This document shows, in pieces, positions 35,635-45,755 of a DNA stretch of 64,000 nucleotides. The DNA is taken from the NCBI GenBank assembly GCA_030442055.1, contig JAUJEB010000002.1, positions 186,001 to 250,000 of the forward strand, read 5' to 3'. Origin of the DNA: Agaribacillus aureus. GTDB taxonomy: Bacteria > Bacteroidota > Bacteroidia > Cytophagales > Cyclobacteriaceae. The notes under the pieces are model-generated. The model had not been told where the DNA came from, ran no database searches, and was given only the letters and a program-made list of their open reading frames with translations. Position 1 is the stretch's first letter, and each line of letters opens with the position of its first letter. The position numbers and the translations under genes were made by a program.

Positions 35635-36104
35635 GGATTCCTATGTTTAATATACTTCCCAAATATATGTTTGAGTGATTAGAACGGTTTAAGAATGGAA
35701 TTAGAAAGGCATTAGAATGAATTCGACCTGGGTTTATGCATCGGTCCATTAATTTATGGAGGAAATATGTATGGAACTGAGATTAGCTAACAACTAAAGG
35801 AAGGAGAGATCGGTAATGTCTAAAAACACTATCTTGGAAAAGTAAGGCGCTATTTTAGCGGTCTATGTGAATGTCAAAGTGAATAAGCAAAGATCCGGAA
35901 GGTGCCGCGACCGGTGAGGGTTTGAGTTGCCCTTTTTATACAGACAGGAGGGTAGGACCGGAGCACGCTTTATGCCTCTTGACGTCTCCTATGTTGAAAA
36001 GCAAGTGAAAGTGCTGTTCTTTAACATAGGAGACGGAGGCACTAAGACCTTATACGACGGTCATATGACAGTTCTTATTTTTTAAGTGTTGATTGTCAAT
36101 TCCA
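35635..36104. other. intergenic region with long hairpin (35976-36040)
   Basis: It holds no gene. GTCTCCTATGTT (35984-35995) and AACATAGGAGAC (36023-36034) form a perfect 12-bp inverted repeat, widened outside by GCCTC/GAGGC and inside by AAAG/CTTT. It lies downstream of the second SusD gene on the minus strand and could end that transcript or be a mobile palindrome. Confidence 0.6.
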
Positions 36105-37604
36105 TCAAAACCCGGTATTCTGGCTAAGATTTTCATTCAGATCCCGCTCTCTTTGCGGGATGGGCAGATATCTGAATTTTTCATCGAGGCCAAGCTGGGT
36201 AAAGCGACCGGTCCGGACATAATCATTAAAAGTATGCCCTTCAAAAAACAGCTCTCTCACTCTTTCATCATATATTTCCTGCCGCAGCTGGTCCTGGCTC
36301 AAACCAACCAGGTCCGGAACATGTGCAGGATCATTCTTATCTATTCTTGCGCGCTCTCTTACCTGATTAATGTAAGTAAATGCTTCACCCGTGCGCCCCA
36401 GTTCGTTCAAAGCCTCGGCATACATCAGCAAAACCCCAGAATACCGAATAACTGGCCAGTTATTGGCCGACCAACCCCATGGTGTAGGCACTACGTTGGA
36501 CTGGCTTTCAATATTGAACTTAAGAATGTAATACGGAGCCTGCGTAATATCGAGCGTAACCTGCTCATTCGTCCCGGTATCAAAATACTCATATAAAAAG
36601 GTCTGTTCCCTTCTGATGTCCCCGGGCTCATTAAATAGATCCCACGCCTTTTGACTGCCGACAAAGATGCCACGACCGGCAAGGTTGGTATTGAAAAGCC
36701 TGGCGCCGGTAGGGCTAATCAGCCGGGTAATCTGAATGCCCGGGTCGATGTCATTGTGGAAATTCACTTCAAATACTATTTCACCTCCTGGGGTATATTT
36801 GTATTCATAATCAAAATTATTTCTGAAATTGGCGAACAGGCTATAGTTGCCCGATTCGATCACCTTTTGGGCATAATCAGCGGCTTCCTGCCAACTACCG
36901 AGTGTAAGATACACCCTGGCCAGCAAGCCATGCGCAGCTCCTAAAGTAACCCGTCCATTATCGGCACCTGTCCAACTGGCGGGTAAGCCATCCTGGGTAT
37001 TGCTTCCCTCGCCGGCGGCATATTTCAGGTCGCTAAGGATCAGATCATATACTTCCGAAACCGGATTCCGCTCCAGATCTCTGTTAGAGGCACCTTCGGT
37101 AGGTTCGGTGATCACAGGCACTTCCCCAAATAACCTTACCAGGTCAAAGTAGTAGACCCCTCTAAGGAAATAAGCCTGCGACAAAATATCGTCCTTGAAT
37201 GCGTCATTCAGACTATTGGAATTGGGTATCTTCGTAATCACGAGGTTGGCATTATTGATCCCCTGGTAAACATCACGCCATGTTTGCGCGAGTACTCCGG
37301 TCTCGGAGTTCAGGGTAAACTCTTCAAATTCTCTGGCCGCATCGGCTACGCCACTTACAGGATCCGGGCCAAGGGTTACAAGATCAGACCGCATTTCGTT
37401 ATAGTGGATAAAATTCAGGCGGTAGGTGCCAAAGGTGGAAATATTGGCATATACGGCATTGATGGCCTGTATGGCATGATTTTCAGTTTCATAAAAATTT
37501 TCTGCCACCAGGAAGGATTTTGGATCTTCCTCCAAAAAATCCTCACCACAGGATGCAATTATTCCACCAATTAATATATAAAGAATTATCAATTTCGCTT
37601 TCAT
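36105..37604 (-). CDS. SusD/RagB-type glycan-binding lipoprotein (second locus)
   Basis: The 499-aa protein has a lipobox (IGGIIASC), then the SusD opening EDFLEEDPKSFLVAENFYET. The helical region has AYFLRGVYYFDLVRLFGEVP and the C-terminus has EIYDERVRELFFEGHTFNDY. It works with the SusC transporter encoded 24 nt upstream. No hydrolase or sulfatase follows it, so the enzymes for its glycan must be elsewhere. Confidence 0.95.
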   Translation of the reverse strand: MKAKLIILYILIGGIIASCGEDFLEEDPKSFLVAENFYETENHAIQAINAVYANISTFGTYRLNFIHYNEMRSDLVTLGPDPVSGVADAAREFEEFTLNSETGVLAQTWRDVYQGINNANLVITKIPNSNSLNDAFKDDILSQAYFLRGVYYFDLVRLFGEVPVITEPTEGASNRDLERNPVSEVYDLILSDLKYAAGEGSNTQDGLPASWTGADNGRVTLGAAHGLLARVYLTLGSWQEAADYAQKVIESGNYSLFANFRNNFDYEYKYTPGGEIVFEVNFHNDIDPGIQITRLISPTGARLFNTNLAGRGIFVGSQKAWDLFNEPGDIRREQTFLYEYFDTGTNEQVTLDITQAPYYILKFNIESQSNVVPTPWGWSANNWPVIRYSGVLLMYAEALNELGRTGEAFTYINQVRERARIDKNDPAHVPDLVGLSQDQLRQEIYDERVRELFFEGHTFNDYVRTGRFTQLGLDEKFRYLPIPQRERDLNENLSQNTGF

Positions 37605-37628
37605 TTTCTTGTTCGTTTAGTCGTTGCT

Positions 37629-40600
37629 TTAAAAGGTTACATTCAATCCGGCCAGATAAGTCCTTGCCCTGGGGTAGGTAAAATCATCCACACCTTGTAT
37701 GACATTATTCTGACCAAAAGAATTTACCTCCGGATCATAACCGGAGTAGTCGGTAAACGTGGCTAAGTTCTGAGCGCCTAAGTAGACTCTTACTTTTTGT
37801 ATTTTTAATCTATCCAGCATATCGGATGGCAGATTATAGCCCAGGGTAAAGTTACTGATCCTGATGAAAGAACCATCCTCAATAAAATCACCCAGGACCG
37901 AGCGTTGCGGATTAACGGAAGGGTCGACCCGGTTTTGAAGTGCCCGCGGTACATTGGTGTTTGGGTTTTGCGGTGTCCACCGGTCCAAAGCCCTGGTCGT
38001 ATTGTTTACCTGACCATTCAGGGATAAGGTCGTATTCAATGTGCGGTTATAAACATCAAATCCCTGCATCCCCTGAATAAAGATAGCTAGGTCAAATCCT
38101 TTATAGGAGAAGGTATTGTTCAATCCGAAAATAACATCCGGCAAAGAATTCCCAACGATGGTGCGGTCCAGGCTGTTGATGACACCATCTGCATTCTGAT
38201 CCACGTACTTTCTGTCACCTGGCGCTGCCTGTGGCTGTGGGCTACCGGCGATATCTTCTCCCTGCTGGAAAATTCCCGCCACTTCATAGCCATAAAAATT
38301 ACCCAGTGGTTCTCCTACCATGGCAATGGCAGTAACATTTCTGGTAGTCTCCACAAATTCTGTCACCTGTCCGCCGAGATCCAGTAATTTATTGCGATTC
38401 ATGGACAGGTTAAAATTGGTATTCCATTCAAAAGCTCCTGCCAGGTTATGGGTATTGATGTCCAGTTCAAAACCTTTATTTTCCATGCTGCCAATGTTGG
38501 AAACAATGGTAGAAAAACCTGTCGTATTTGGAATTTGCAGTGTATATAACAGATCATTGGTAGTTTTGATATAATAATCCAAAGTAGCTTGTATCCGTCC
38601 CTTCCAAAAGCTCAAATCCACACCAATATCAAACTGTTCGGTGCTTTCCCAACTTAAGTCGGGATTGGGAATCTGCCTGGGCTTTTTGCCGAGGGCGAGG
38701 TCATTATTCAGAACGGCGCGTGAGTTGTTTAATATACCCAGTGACAAACCGGTACCGATTTCCTGGTTTCCTGTGGTTCCGTAGCTTACCCTTAACTTGA
38801 CAAGATCCATCAAATCCTGCCCGGCCATAAAAGGCTCCTCTGAAATTACCCAGGCAACGGATCCGGAAGGGAATACCCCGAATTTATTGTCCCTCCCAAA
38901 GCGGGATGAGCCATCTACCCTTATAGAGGCGGTAGCCAGATACTTCCCGTTAAAGCTGTAATTGACCCTGCTCAGGTAAGAGGCCAGGTTCCATTCGTTG
39001 TAACCGGAGGTCATGTTATTCTGGATACGGGTATTGCCGTCCAGGTCAAAAACCCGGGTATCATTACTCAGATTTTCGGCAATCACCTGTAAATTTTCCC
39101 TTTCATAGGTTTGGGCCGTTTGGCCGATAAGGGCGGTAAAATGATGCTGGTCACCAAAGGTTTTTTTATAGGTGAGCGTGTTCTCAATCAATAGACTGAT
39201 ATTGTTATTTTGAGAAACGATCGCATCATTTTTTCCGGTATCGCCGTTGCGGGGCGCAAAATACTTTTCTTTATTATCGGCGATGTCGGCTCCCAGGTTT
39301 AACCGGTAGGTTAGGCCCTCCACGATTTTATATTCGCCAAACAGGTTGGCCAGGACCCGGTTGGTATTTCTCTTAAATTCAATGGCATCGGTGATATACA
39401 GAGGGTTGGTCATTTCGGAAATACCCGTATTGGGAAAAACATTTCTTGGGTAGATGCCATTTTCATCTATCGGCACCTGATTAGGCGCCATTTTTAAAGC
39501 AGCGCCAACCGCACCCTGGTCCCGGTCTGTGATGGTTACATTATCATCAATCCGCGATGCCAGCAGACTGGTCCCGATCGTCAATTTCTCATTGATCTCC
39601 CGGTCAAGATTAAGCCGTAAAGAAACCCTTCGAAGATCGGAGCCTCTGACAATGCCTTCCTGTTCAAAATAATTGGCAGAGAGGGCGAATTTTGTCTTAT
39701 CATCCCCGCCTCTAAGCCCCAGGTTATAATCCTGTATGGCAGCTGCGCGGAATATTTCGTCCTGCCAGTCGGTATTGATATTGGTGGGGAGGTCAAAATC
39801 GGTAGACAACCCGGAATTTTCCCTGGCTTCCCTTACCAGGTCAGCATATTGACTGGCATTCAGCATATCTATTTTATTAGCTACTTCCTGGACACCATAA
39901 TAGGCATCAAAATCAATCTGGGTTCTTCCGGACTTTCCTCTTTTGGTAGTAATCATAATGACCCCGTTAGCACCCCTGGCACCGTAGATAGCCGTGGCAG
40001 AGGCGTCTTTCAAAATTTCGATGGATTCAATATCATTGGGATTGATGGAACTAAGGGTGTTAGGAGGTGTGCCGGCACCGCCGGCATAAACGATACCGCT
40101 GGTCAATTCCGAGTCGTTATTATAAATTGGGAAACCGTCGACCACAATTAAAGGTTCGTTGCCACCTCTTACCGAATTACTACCCCTGATCCGGATGGAA
40201 ACCGAACCGCCGGGGGCGCTGGAAGCCTGGGTTACCTGCAATCCTGGTGCCCGGCCGGCCAACATCTGGTCGAACGTAGTAGCCGGCAAGTCCTTCAAAG
40301 TTTCAGAGGAAACCGAAGTGACAGAGCCAGTTAAGTCTCTTTTGTTGACCGTTCCGTAGCCGATCACCACTACCTCCGATAAATGTTTGACATCGAGCAC
40401 CAACGCTACGTTGATGACGGTCTGATTGTTAATTTCAATATCTTCTGAAACGTATCCGATAGAAGAGAAAGTCAAAATAGTGGCATCCTCCGGCACCATA
40501 AGGCGGTAGATTCCGTCCACGTCGGTTACAGCCCCGATAGTGGTGCCTTTTACCAGGACATTTACTCCGGGCAGCGGTTCTTCATTGGCGTCGGTCACCT

Positions 40601-41027
40601 TGCCGGTAATTTCCTTATCCAGGATGGTATCCTCAACCACAGGATTTTGATTTTTAGTCTTAAAGGGCGGTTTGTCGACAAAAATATTTTCGTTGATGCG
40701 CTTAAACCATAAGCCTGTCGAGCGGGATATACTCCTTAGCAAATAGTCCATGGACTGGTTTTCCGCATGGACATTGATCTGTTCATCGAAATTGATCTCT
40801 CCGGGATCGTAAGCAAACTTGAAATTGGTTTTTTCACTAATCACAGCGAAAGCATCGCCTATGGATACATTTTCAAGTTTGATATTAACATAGATTTCCC
40901 TGAGGCTTTTATTTTGTGCATTTCCCGTTTCCGCCAACACTAATCCGACCAGGAAACACTGCAGAATGATACCATAAAGGCTATATCGGGACATGGCGAT
41001 AATTTGTGGTAGAATTTTACATTTCAT
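37629..41027 (-). CDS. SusC/RagA-type TonB-dependent transporter with STN domain (second locus)
   Basis: The 1132-aa protein has a signal peptide, an STN domain (ISIGDAFAVISEKTNFKFAY-like, seen as VSIGDAFAVISEKTNFKFAY), a carboxypeptidase-like domain (EITGKVTDANEEPLPGVNVL) and the SusC plug signatures (VVVIGYGTVNKRDLTGSVTS; ESIEILKDASATAIYGARGA). The barrel ends AGLNVTF. The STN domain links it to the FecR/ECF pair upstream on the minus strand. It differs clearly from the first locus, so a different glycan is expected. Confidence 0.95.
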   Translation of the reverse strand: MKCKILPQIIAMSRYSLYGIILQCFLVGLVLAETGNAQNKSLREIYVNIKLENVSIGDAFAVISEKTNFKFAYDPGEINFDEQINVHAENQSMDYLLRSISRSTGLWFKRINENIFVDKPPFKTKNQNPVVEDTILDKEITGKVTDANEEPLPGVNVLVKGTTIGAVTDVDGIYRLMVPEDATILTFSSIGYVSEDIEINNQTVINVALVLDVKHLSEVVVIGYGTVNKRDLTGSVTSVSSETLKDLPATTFDQMLAGRAPGLQVTQASSAPGGSVSIRIRGSNSVRGGNEPLIVVDGFPIYNNDSELTSGIVYAGGAGTPPNTLSSINPNDIESIEILKDASATAIYGARGANGVIMITTKRGKSGRTQIDFDAYYGVQEVANKIDMLNASQYADLVREARENSGLSTDFDLPTNINTDWQDEIFRAAAIQDYNLGLRGGDDKTKFALSANYFEQEGIVRGSDLRRVSLRLNLDREINEKLTIGTSLLASRIDDNVTITDRDQGAVGAALKMAPNQVPIDENGIYPRNVFPNTGISEMTNPLYITDAIEFKRNTNRVLANLFGEYKIVEGLTYRLNLGADIADNKEKYFAPRNGDTGKNDAIVSQNNNISLLIENTLTYKKTFGDQHHFTALIGQTAQTYERENLQVIAENLSNDTRVFDLDGNTRIQNNMTSGYNEWNLASYLSRVNYSFNGKYLATASIRVDGSSRFGRDNKFGVFPSGSVAWVISEEPFMAGQDLMDLVKLRVSYGTTGNQEIGTGLSLGILNNSRAVLNNDLALGKKPRQIPNPDLSWESTEQFDIGVDLSFWKGRIQATLDYYIKTTNDLLYTLQIPNTTGFSTIVSNIGSMENKGFELDINTHNLAGAFEWNTNFNLSMNRNKLLDLGGQVTEFVETTRNVTAIAMVGEPLGNFYGYEVAGIFQQGEDIAGSPQPQAAPGDRKYVDQNADGVINSLDRTIVGNSLPDVIFGLNNTFSYKGFDLAIFIQGMQGFDVYNRTLNTTLSLNGQVNNTTRALDRWTPQNPNTNVPRALQNRVDPSVNPQRSVLGDFIEDGSFIRISNFTLGYNLPSDMLDRLKIQKVRVYLGAQNLATFTDYSGYDPEVNSFGQNNVIQGVDDFTYPRARTYLAGLNVTF

Positions 41028-41137
41028 ATCTTTATATGCTTTTGATGATAAAATTTATGTTTGTCAAAGGCTGTTTTCCAGGATTCACTTTTTAGGTACT
41101 CCCCAGCACTTTTAAAGGGGAATCCGGGAAGATCTTT

Positions 41138-41165
41138 AAGCCAGTAGCCTGTAGGTTGCTGGCTT
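41138..41165 (-). other. hairpin between fecR and susC (second locus)
   Basis: AAGCCAG (41138-41144) and CTGGCTT (41159-41165) pair, with inner CCT/AGG. It lies in the 207-nt gap between FecR and SusC, as does a GC-rich inverted repeat in the first locus, so it may be an attenuator or the leader of the SusC transcript. Confidence 0.4.
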
Positions 41166-41234
41166 TGTTGTTTAGCTTGTATCAAAATATTTCATGGATG
41201 AAATCTTATTATATTTTACACTTTACAGATTATT

Positions 41235-42323
41235 TTAAAAAACGCGGATCTTTACAGTTTTTCCTTCGATCACATATTCAAAGCCTAAGGAAAAACCAAT
41301 CCCTTTTAACACACTTTCCAGGCTCATCTTATTAAACTCGCCGCTAAACCTTCTGTCCGCGGGTATTTCATTCACTGAAATTTCTACACCATACCATGCT
41401 TCAAGTTCTGAAATGACCTCCTTAAAAGTTGCCTTCTTAAAAACCAGGATGCCGTCCTTCCAGGCCACAAAATCGTGTGTGGCTACCTTTTCCTTCACTA
41501 TCTTTTCTTCAGCCGGGTAAAAGGTGAGCATTTCGCTTGGTAGCAGTACAGCGCTGGTTAAACTGGCATCCTGGTCTTTTGCGCCGCTGTTTACCTGTAC
41601 CTTACCGGATACTACCGTCACCTGAATTTTATGGCCATTTGGGTTGGCTTTGATATTGAAGGAAGTTCCCAGTACCTTAGTGGTTATTTCACCGGTGCGG
41701 ATGATAAAAGGCCGTTCCGCGTCTTCCTTCACGTCAAAGAAAGCTTCTCCTTCCAGAAACACTTCCCTGACATGCGGCTCAAACTTTTCCGGAAAACGAA
41801 TCTGACTTTGCGCATTTAGCTTTACCGCTGAACCATCGGCTAATACGACCGTTGACTTTTGGCCTTTATCAGTTGCTTTTGTCCTGTATTCGGTTGGTTG
41901 ATTATTCCGGTCGCTAAGCCTTGTGCTATTATATTTGTCATAGAGGATCCAACCCAGGCTGCCGGTAGCGATTAATAGCATAATACTTGCTGCATACTTC
42001 AGCAATGAACGGAAATATCTTTTTGTACCGGTTTCCTTTTGTAAGGTCTTTTGCAGATAGGTCTTATGGATCTTTTCCAGGGTTTCGATGTATTCATCTT
42101 CACTGGGTACCTGATGATTTTTATAATTTACAGATGAAACAATCGTTTTAGCCCTGGTGATAATGGCTGTTTTTTCAGGATGTTTAGCTAACCAGCTTTT
42201 CCAGAAGTATTCGCTTTCCGGGCGGGGGTTTTTAACCCATTGAATAAAAAAATCATCTGCCAAAAAGTCCTCTAATGCATAATTTTCATACCTGACGTGA
42301 AAATCCTTTGACATACGTTTCAT
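41235..42323 (-). CDS. FecR-type anti-sigma factor (second locus)
   Basis: The 362-aa protein has a cytoplasmic N-terminus (YALEDFLADDFFIQWVKNPR), a membrane helix near residue 115 (LLKYAASIMLLIATGSLGWI) and a periplasmic FecR domain (STVVLADGSAVKLNAQSQIR). A C-terminal DUF4974-like part follows (FKKATFKEVISELEAWYGVE). It controls the ECF factor encoded upstream on the minus strand. Confidence 0.9.
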   Translation of the reverse strand: MKRMSKDFHVRYENYALEDFLADDFFIQWVKNPRPESEYFWKSWLAKHPEKTAIITRAKTIVSSVNYKNHQVPSEDEYIETLEKIHKTYLQKTLQKETGTKRYFRSLLKYAASIMLLIATGSLGWILYDKYNSTRLSDRNNQPTEYRTKATDKGQKSTVVLADGSAVKLNAQSQIRFPEKFEPHVREVFLEGEAFFDVKEDAERPFIIRTGEITTKVLGTSFNIKANPNGHKIQVTVVSGKVQVNSGAKDQDASLTSAVLLPSEMLTFYPAEEKIVKEKVATHDFVAWKDGILVFKKATFKEVISELEAWYGVEISVNEIPADRRFSGEFNKMSLESVLKGIGFSLGFEYVIEGKTVKIRVF

Positions 42324-42481
42324 ATTGGCCGTGTTAGATTGGTACCTCTACCTATATAAAGACCTTAGGTTAAAAAGTGTATATAGATTATTTTAAAATA
42401 TTTTAAGAAAAAGCCGTTCTGGGAAAAATTTGCTATTAAAATCGTTTAATCCGGCTAAAAATTATGAAGATGGAAATCGCG

Positions 42482-43207
42482 TTAACGGTAGAGTATCGAA
42501 ACGATCATTGGCAGAATCGCCAAGAATACATCTTTCAGATTGCGGATCTCTTTTCTTAGCCTGGCCTTGGCCCTGGAGATTAACATCCGGGCATATTCCA
42601 CCCTGGAAAAATTCATTAATGAGGCAATTTCTTTATAGGAGAGTCCTTCATGATAATAATAAAGGATGGCTTCTTTTTGCCTTTTGGTTAACTTTTTGAA
42701 AATTTCTTCCAGTTTCTCCTTCACTTCAATGTCCAACTGACTATGAATAAGATGTGACTCATGGGAAAGCACTATTTCAAAATCGTAGTTTTTGTAGGCA
42801 TTTTTATCATAAACTAAATAGTTAGTTTTACCAAGGGCTCTGAGTATCTTCCTCTTCAAGGATTTAAAAAGATAAAACTTTATCGAAGTCGTATCTCCAA
42901 GCTTGCTTCTTTTTATTTTAAGGTCAACAAATAAATCCTGAATATGATCCTTTACCAATTCCCGGTCCTTCGTGAATTGACAGCCGTAATTATATAAGAT
43001 GGCGAAATACCTCTCATAGATGAAATTAAATGCACTTTCATTGCCCTTTTTGAACTCCTTCCAGATACTAACGTCCTCCTGGTGCTCAAATTCCGATCTT
43101 TCCTGGGAAACTGCTTTTTTCTCGTCATCTTCTAATTCCCCGGAACTTCTTTTGAAATCAGCTTTGAGTGCTTTCATATAGGTTGTCACTTCGATAGTGT
43201 TATTCAA
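42482..43207 (-). CDS. ECF RNA polymerase sigma factor (second locus)
   Basis: The 241-aa protein has region 2 (IWKEFKKGNESAFNFIYERY; DHIQDLFVDLKIKRSKL) and region 4 (LTKRQKEAILYYYHEGLSYK; EIASLMNFSRVEYARMLISR). The charged N-terminal extension of about 45 aa is not typical and the start could be the Met at position 11. It heads the second sigma/FecR/SusC/SusD set. Confidence 0.88.
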   Translation of the reverse strand: MNNTIEVTTYMKALKADFKRSSGELEDDEKKAVSQERSEFEHQEDVSIWKEFKKGNESAFNFIYERYFAILYNYGCQFTKDRELVKDHIQDLFVDLKIKRSKLGDTTSIKFYLFKSLKRKILRALGKTNYLVYDKNAYKNYDFEIVLSHESHLIHSQLDIEVKEKLEEIFKKLTKRQKEAILYYYHEGLSYKEIASLMNFSRVEYARMLISRAKARLRKEIRNLKDVFLAILPMIVSILYR

Positions 43208-43574
43208 TGTAATAAATTGTGGGGGATAATCCTAAAGGTGATGGTGGGGGCTTTGGGGGGCGATTGTGAAAGGGGAGGCTAAAAGAGATAAGATGAAAAA
43301 TGAAAACTGGTGGCAAATTATTGGTGTCGATGAATAGGAGATCGGATCTTCAAAATGTGAATTTAGTGACGTCTTGATATTTGGGATTTGGAGTGGGGCA
43401 CGTACGTTTTGGCATTTTTGTTTGTGTATGGGTTAGAGGAATGGTAAATAGGGGTGATTGCTTGGGAGTGATCAAACTAATCTACCCTATTTGATTTACA
43501 TCAAAAATACCCAAGATTGGGTATTGATTTTAATTAACAGAATTGTGGACCTTTAAGCATCAATTAATTGTGTT
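43208..43574. other. intergenic region at the start of the accessory island
   Basis: It holds no gene. A G-rich stretch follows the sigma gene start, and a TACCCAA-N2-TTGGGTA palindrome stands at 43508-43523, 52 nt before the PhoD-like gene. Confidence 0.55.
43508..43523. promoter_or_regulatory. palindromic site 1, TACCCAA-N2-TTGGGTA
   Basis: TACCCAAGATTGGGTA is a perfect 7+7 inverted repeat. Related copies are at 48075, 48257 and 61556, all intergenic. It is likely an operator for one regulator acting on the island. Confidence 0.55.
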
Positions 43575-44441
43575 ATGACAAAAATAGCAATAGCGTCCTG
43601 CTGCAAAATTGAGGGCAAGTATCATGTGAAGAATCAAACCGCTTGGAGAGAAATTGAGGATGAAACTCCAGATATACTTTTGTTACTTGGAGACAATGTA
43701 TATATGAAGCAAAGCCGTCCGAGATGGAATTTTCCACACTTAGAGGAACAATATAAAAAGCAATTTAAAGAACCACATTTTTACTCATTGATCAACAAAG
43801 TTCCATTTATGGCAACATGGGATGATCACGATTTTGGTCCCAATAATTCGAGAGGGGCAACGTCAGATGGCATTAAAGGTGGGAGGAGGGACAAATCGCG
43901 GAAACTATTTCACAAATACATGAAAGATTCTATAAATGATAATAGGCCCGAAGTTTATTGCACTCATATCATTAACAATATTAAAATCATAATGCTCGAT
44001 GTTAGATATTATCGTAATGCAGCGGGTAGAAGGAACTCTACCATTCTAGGAGATAACCAGGAAAAGTGGTTGAAGAAAGAACTAGATCATAAACATAAGT
44101 TTACAATTGTGTGTTCGGGCGTGGGGTTTGGTGAAAAGAACCGCGGAAATAGGGACGATTGGAGTGCTTATGAGTACGCTTCGAAGCGATTAGAAGCAGA
44201 ATTAAATAAGATACCTAAACTTTTTTTCGTAGCAGGTGATATTCATTCTAATAAATTCAAGAAGCACGGAAAATTTTACGAAGTTCATTCTTCGGGTGTA
44301 GGCCGTAAACACAGAGGAGATAGGAAACCTCTTAACAACTATGGAATCATTGATTATGGATCCAATAGTGTTAAGATCAGCCTTAAGGGAAGAAATAAGA
44401 TCAATAAGGAAATTCGAATAAGTGACTGGAAGTTAATTTGA
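43575..44441 (+). CDS. PhoD-like metallophosphatase
   Basis: The 288-aa protein resembles the catalytic core of PhoD alkaline phosphatase/phosphodiesterases. It has LLLLGDNVYM (metal site), PFMATWDDHDFGPNNSRG, FTIVCSGVGFGEKNR and AGDIHSNKF. There is no signal peptide or Tat motif, so it would act in the cytoplasm, unusual for PhoD, and it lacks the N-terminal PhoD domain. It could hydrolyse a phosphodiester such as a nucleotide signal or nucleic acid end. It opens a group with an eroded hydrolase and a nuclease. Confidence 0.8.
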   Translation: MTKIAIASCCKIEGKYHVKNQTAWREIEDETPDILLLLGDNVYMKQSRPRWNFPHLEEQYKKQFKEPHFYSLINKVPFMATWDDHDFGPNNSRGATSDGIKGGRRDKSRKLFHKYMKDSINDNRPEVYCTHIINNIKIIMLDVRYYRNAAGRRNSTILGDNQEKWLKKELDHKHKFTIVCSGVGFGEKNRGNRDDWSAYEYASKRLEAELNKIPKLFFVAGDIHSNKFKKHGKFYEVHSSGVGRKHRGDRKPLNNYGIIDYGSNSVKISLKGRNKINKEIRISDWKLI

Positions 44442-44453
44442 TCAATCACAAAT

Positions 44454-44718
44454 ATGGCTGAACTTAATAAGAATTATTACGTAAATGTTGGACCAAACGG
44501 CACTTTTCACCCATCCGGAAACGAATCGAAAACCTCAAGATATCAATAAGATTTTTCAAGCTATTGTTACAGGAAGGTACTAAGAATATTATGCTCTATT
44601 TTCATGGTAGACAATACAGAGTAGGAATAAAGGAGAAGATGTACCAATTGTTGATTCATCTCTACCAGATGTCATAGACAAAATGACTGCTATGATACAA
44701 AAAAGTAAAACAAAATAA
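44454..44718 (+). pseudogene. eroded alpha/beta-hydrolase-like gene
   Basis: Three frames in order give MAELNKNYYVNVGPNGTFHP (44454-44549), then QDINKIFQAIVTGRY (to 44583), then KNIMLYFHG, a hydrolase-type strand and oxyanion loop. A terminal part reads GEDVPIVDSSLPDVIDKMTA and ends at 44718. The parts join as a single protein beginning and end, but the middle is missing and two frameshifts occur. It sits between the PhoD-like and nuclease genes and was probably a working member of that operon. Confidence 0.6.
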
Positions 44719-44729
44719 AGAGTATACAA

Positions 44730-45701
44730 ATGTCGAACGGATTTACCACAGGCTTTATAGATGGCCATGCCATCAACATGCCAACGATCGATGGAACCTC
44801 GATTTATGAGAAAATTGATCATACTCATATGACCATCAATTTCAATATTTATCGGAAGCTGCCATTATATGTGGCATGCAATTACAATAAAGCAAAGTTC
44901 ATTGCCAAAGATAAATCTGGGAAAGCGATAAAAAGAGGTTTCTTTAAAGCTGATAGCAATCTCGATGAGTCTCTTCAGCTAGGAGAAGGCTTTTACAAGT
45001 CCGAAACCAACGATCACGAAACGATGGAAAATCAAAACTCATTTGATCGTGGGCATATACTTAGTAGGCGTTATACACAATGGGGAGATAGTCCGGAAGA
45101 AGCCAAACAGAATGCAAATAAAACCTTCTACTTCACAAACATTGCCCCGCAAACCAGGGAGTTGAACCAGTACGAGTGGGAAGAACTGGAAGCGTTTGTT
45201 ATTGAACATGGAAAACTCAAGGTTGACCGAGTTTCAATTTTTTCTGGAATTTTCTTTAATGAAAAAGACCCAATTGCAACCTATAAAGAGTATAAAACAA
45301 ATAAAGTCCTCAATTTTCAGATTCCAATAGCATTTTGGAAAATAGTGTACTACCAAGTTAAAAATGAGTTGAGAAAAATTGCCTTTGCAATGTCTCAAAA
45401 AAGTAGAATGAAGGAATTAGATTTTGTCCAATTTTACGAAGAAGACACGGTACGTGTGGCAGTCGATCCCTTTGAAAAAATTGATAAAGAGCTAAAACCA
45501 TTTATTATCAACTCATCATTGATTGAAAAGATCACTGGGTTGAAGTTTACTCCTGCACATGAATTATTTCAGGAGGAGACCCCTGTGGAAATTATTTTTG
45601 AAAGAATAGAAACTGATAAACTGGATGAATCTGATAAAACAAGGGGACCAAAAGATCCTAAATATGTAATAGTTAATTCTTCAATTGTAGAGTTTATCTA
45701 A
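44730..45701 (+). CDS. DNA/RNA non-specific endonuclease (NUC, DRGH motif)
   Basis: The 323-aa protein belongs to the NucA/EndoG family. Its catalytic motif DRGH is in NSFDRGHILSRRYTQWGDSP, followed by NKTFYFTNIAPQTRELNQYEW with the Asn that binds metal. It has no signal peptide, so it would cut nucleic acid inside the cell unless exported with a partner. About 60 residues precede the nuclease fold and about 100 follow it. The group with a phosphatase, membrane protein and protease suggests an effector in a conflict or cell-suicide system. Confidence 0.85.
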   Translation: MSNGFTTGFIDGHAINMPTIDGTSIYEKIDHTHMTINFNIYRKLPLYVACNYNKAKFIAKDKSGKAIKRGFFKADSNLDESLQLGEGFYKSETNDHETMENQNSFDRGHILSRRYTQWGDSPEEAKQNANKTFYFTNIAPQTRELNQYEWEELEAFVIEHGKLKVDRVSIFSGIFFNEKDPIATYKEYKTNKVLNFQIPIAFWKIVYYQVKNELRKIAFAMSQKSRMKELDFVQFYEEDTVRVAVDPFEKIDKELKPFIINSSLIEKITGLKFTPAHELFQEETPVEIIFERIETDKLDESDKTRGPKDPKYVIVNSSIVEFI

Positions 45702-45755
45702 CACTTGAAAGGATTAGTCTTAGTTTTTGAAGTTTACTCACCAAAATTAAAAAAT

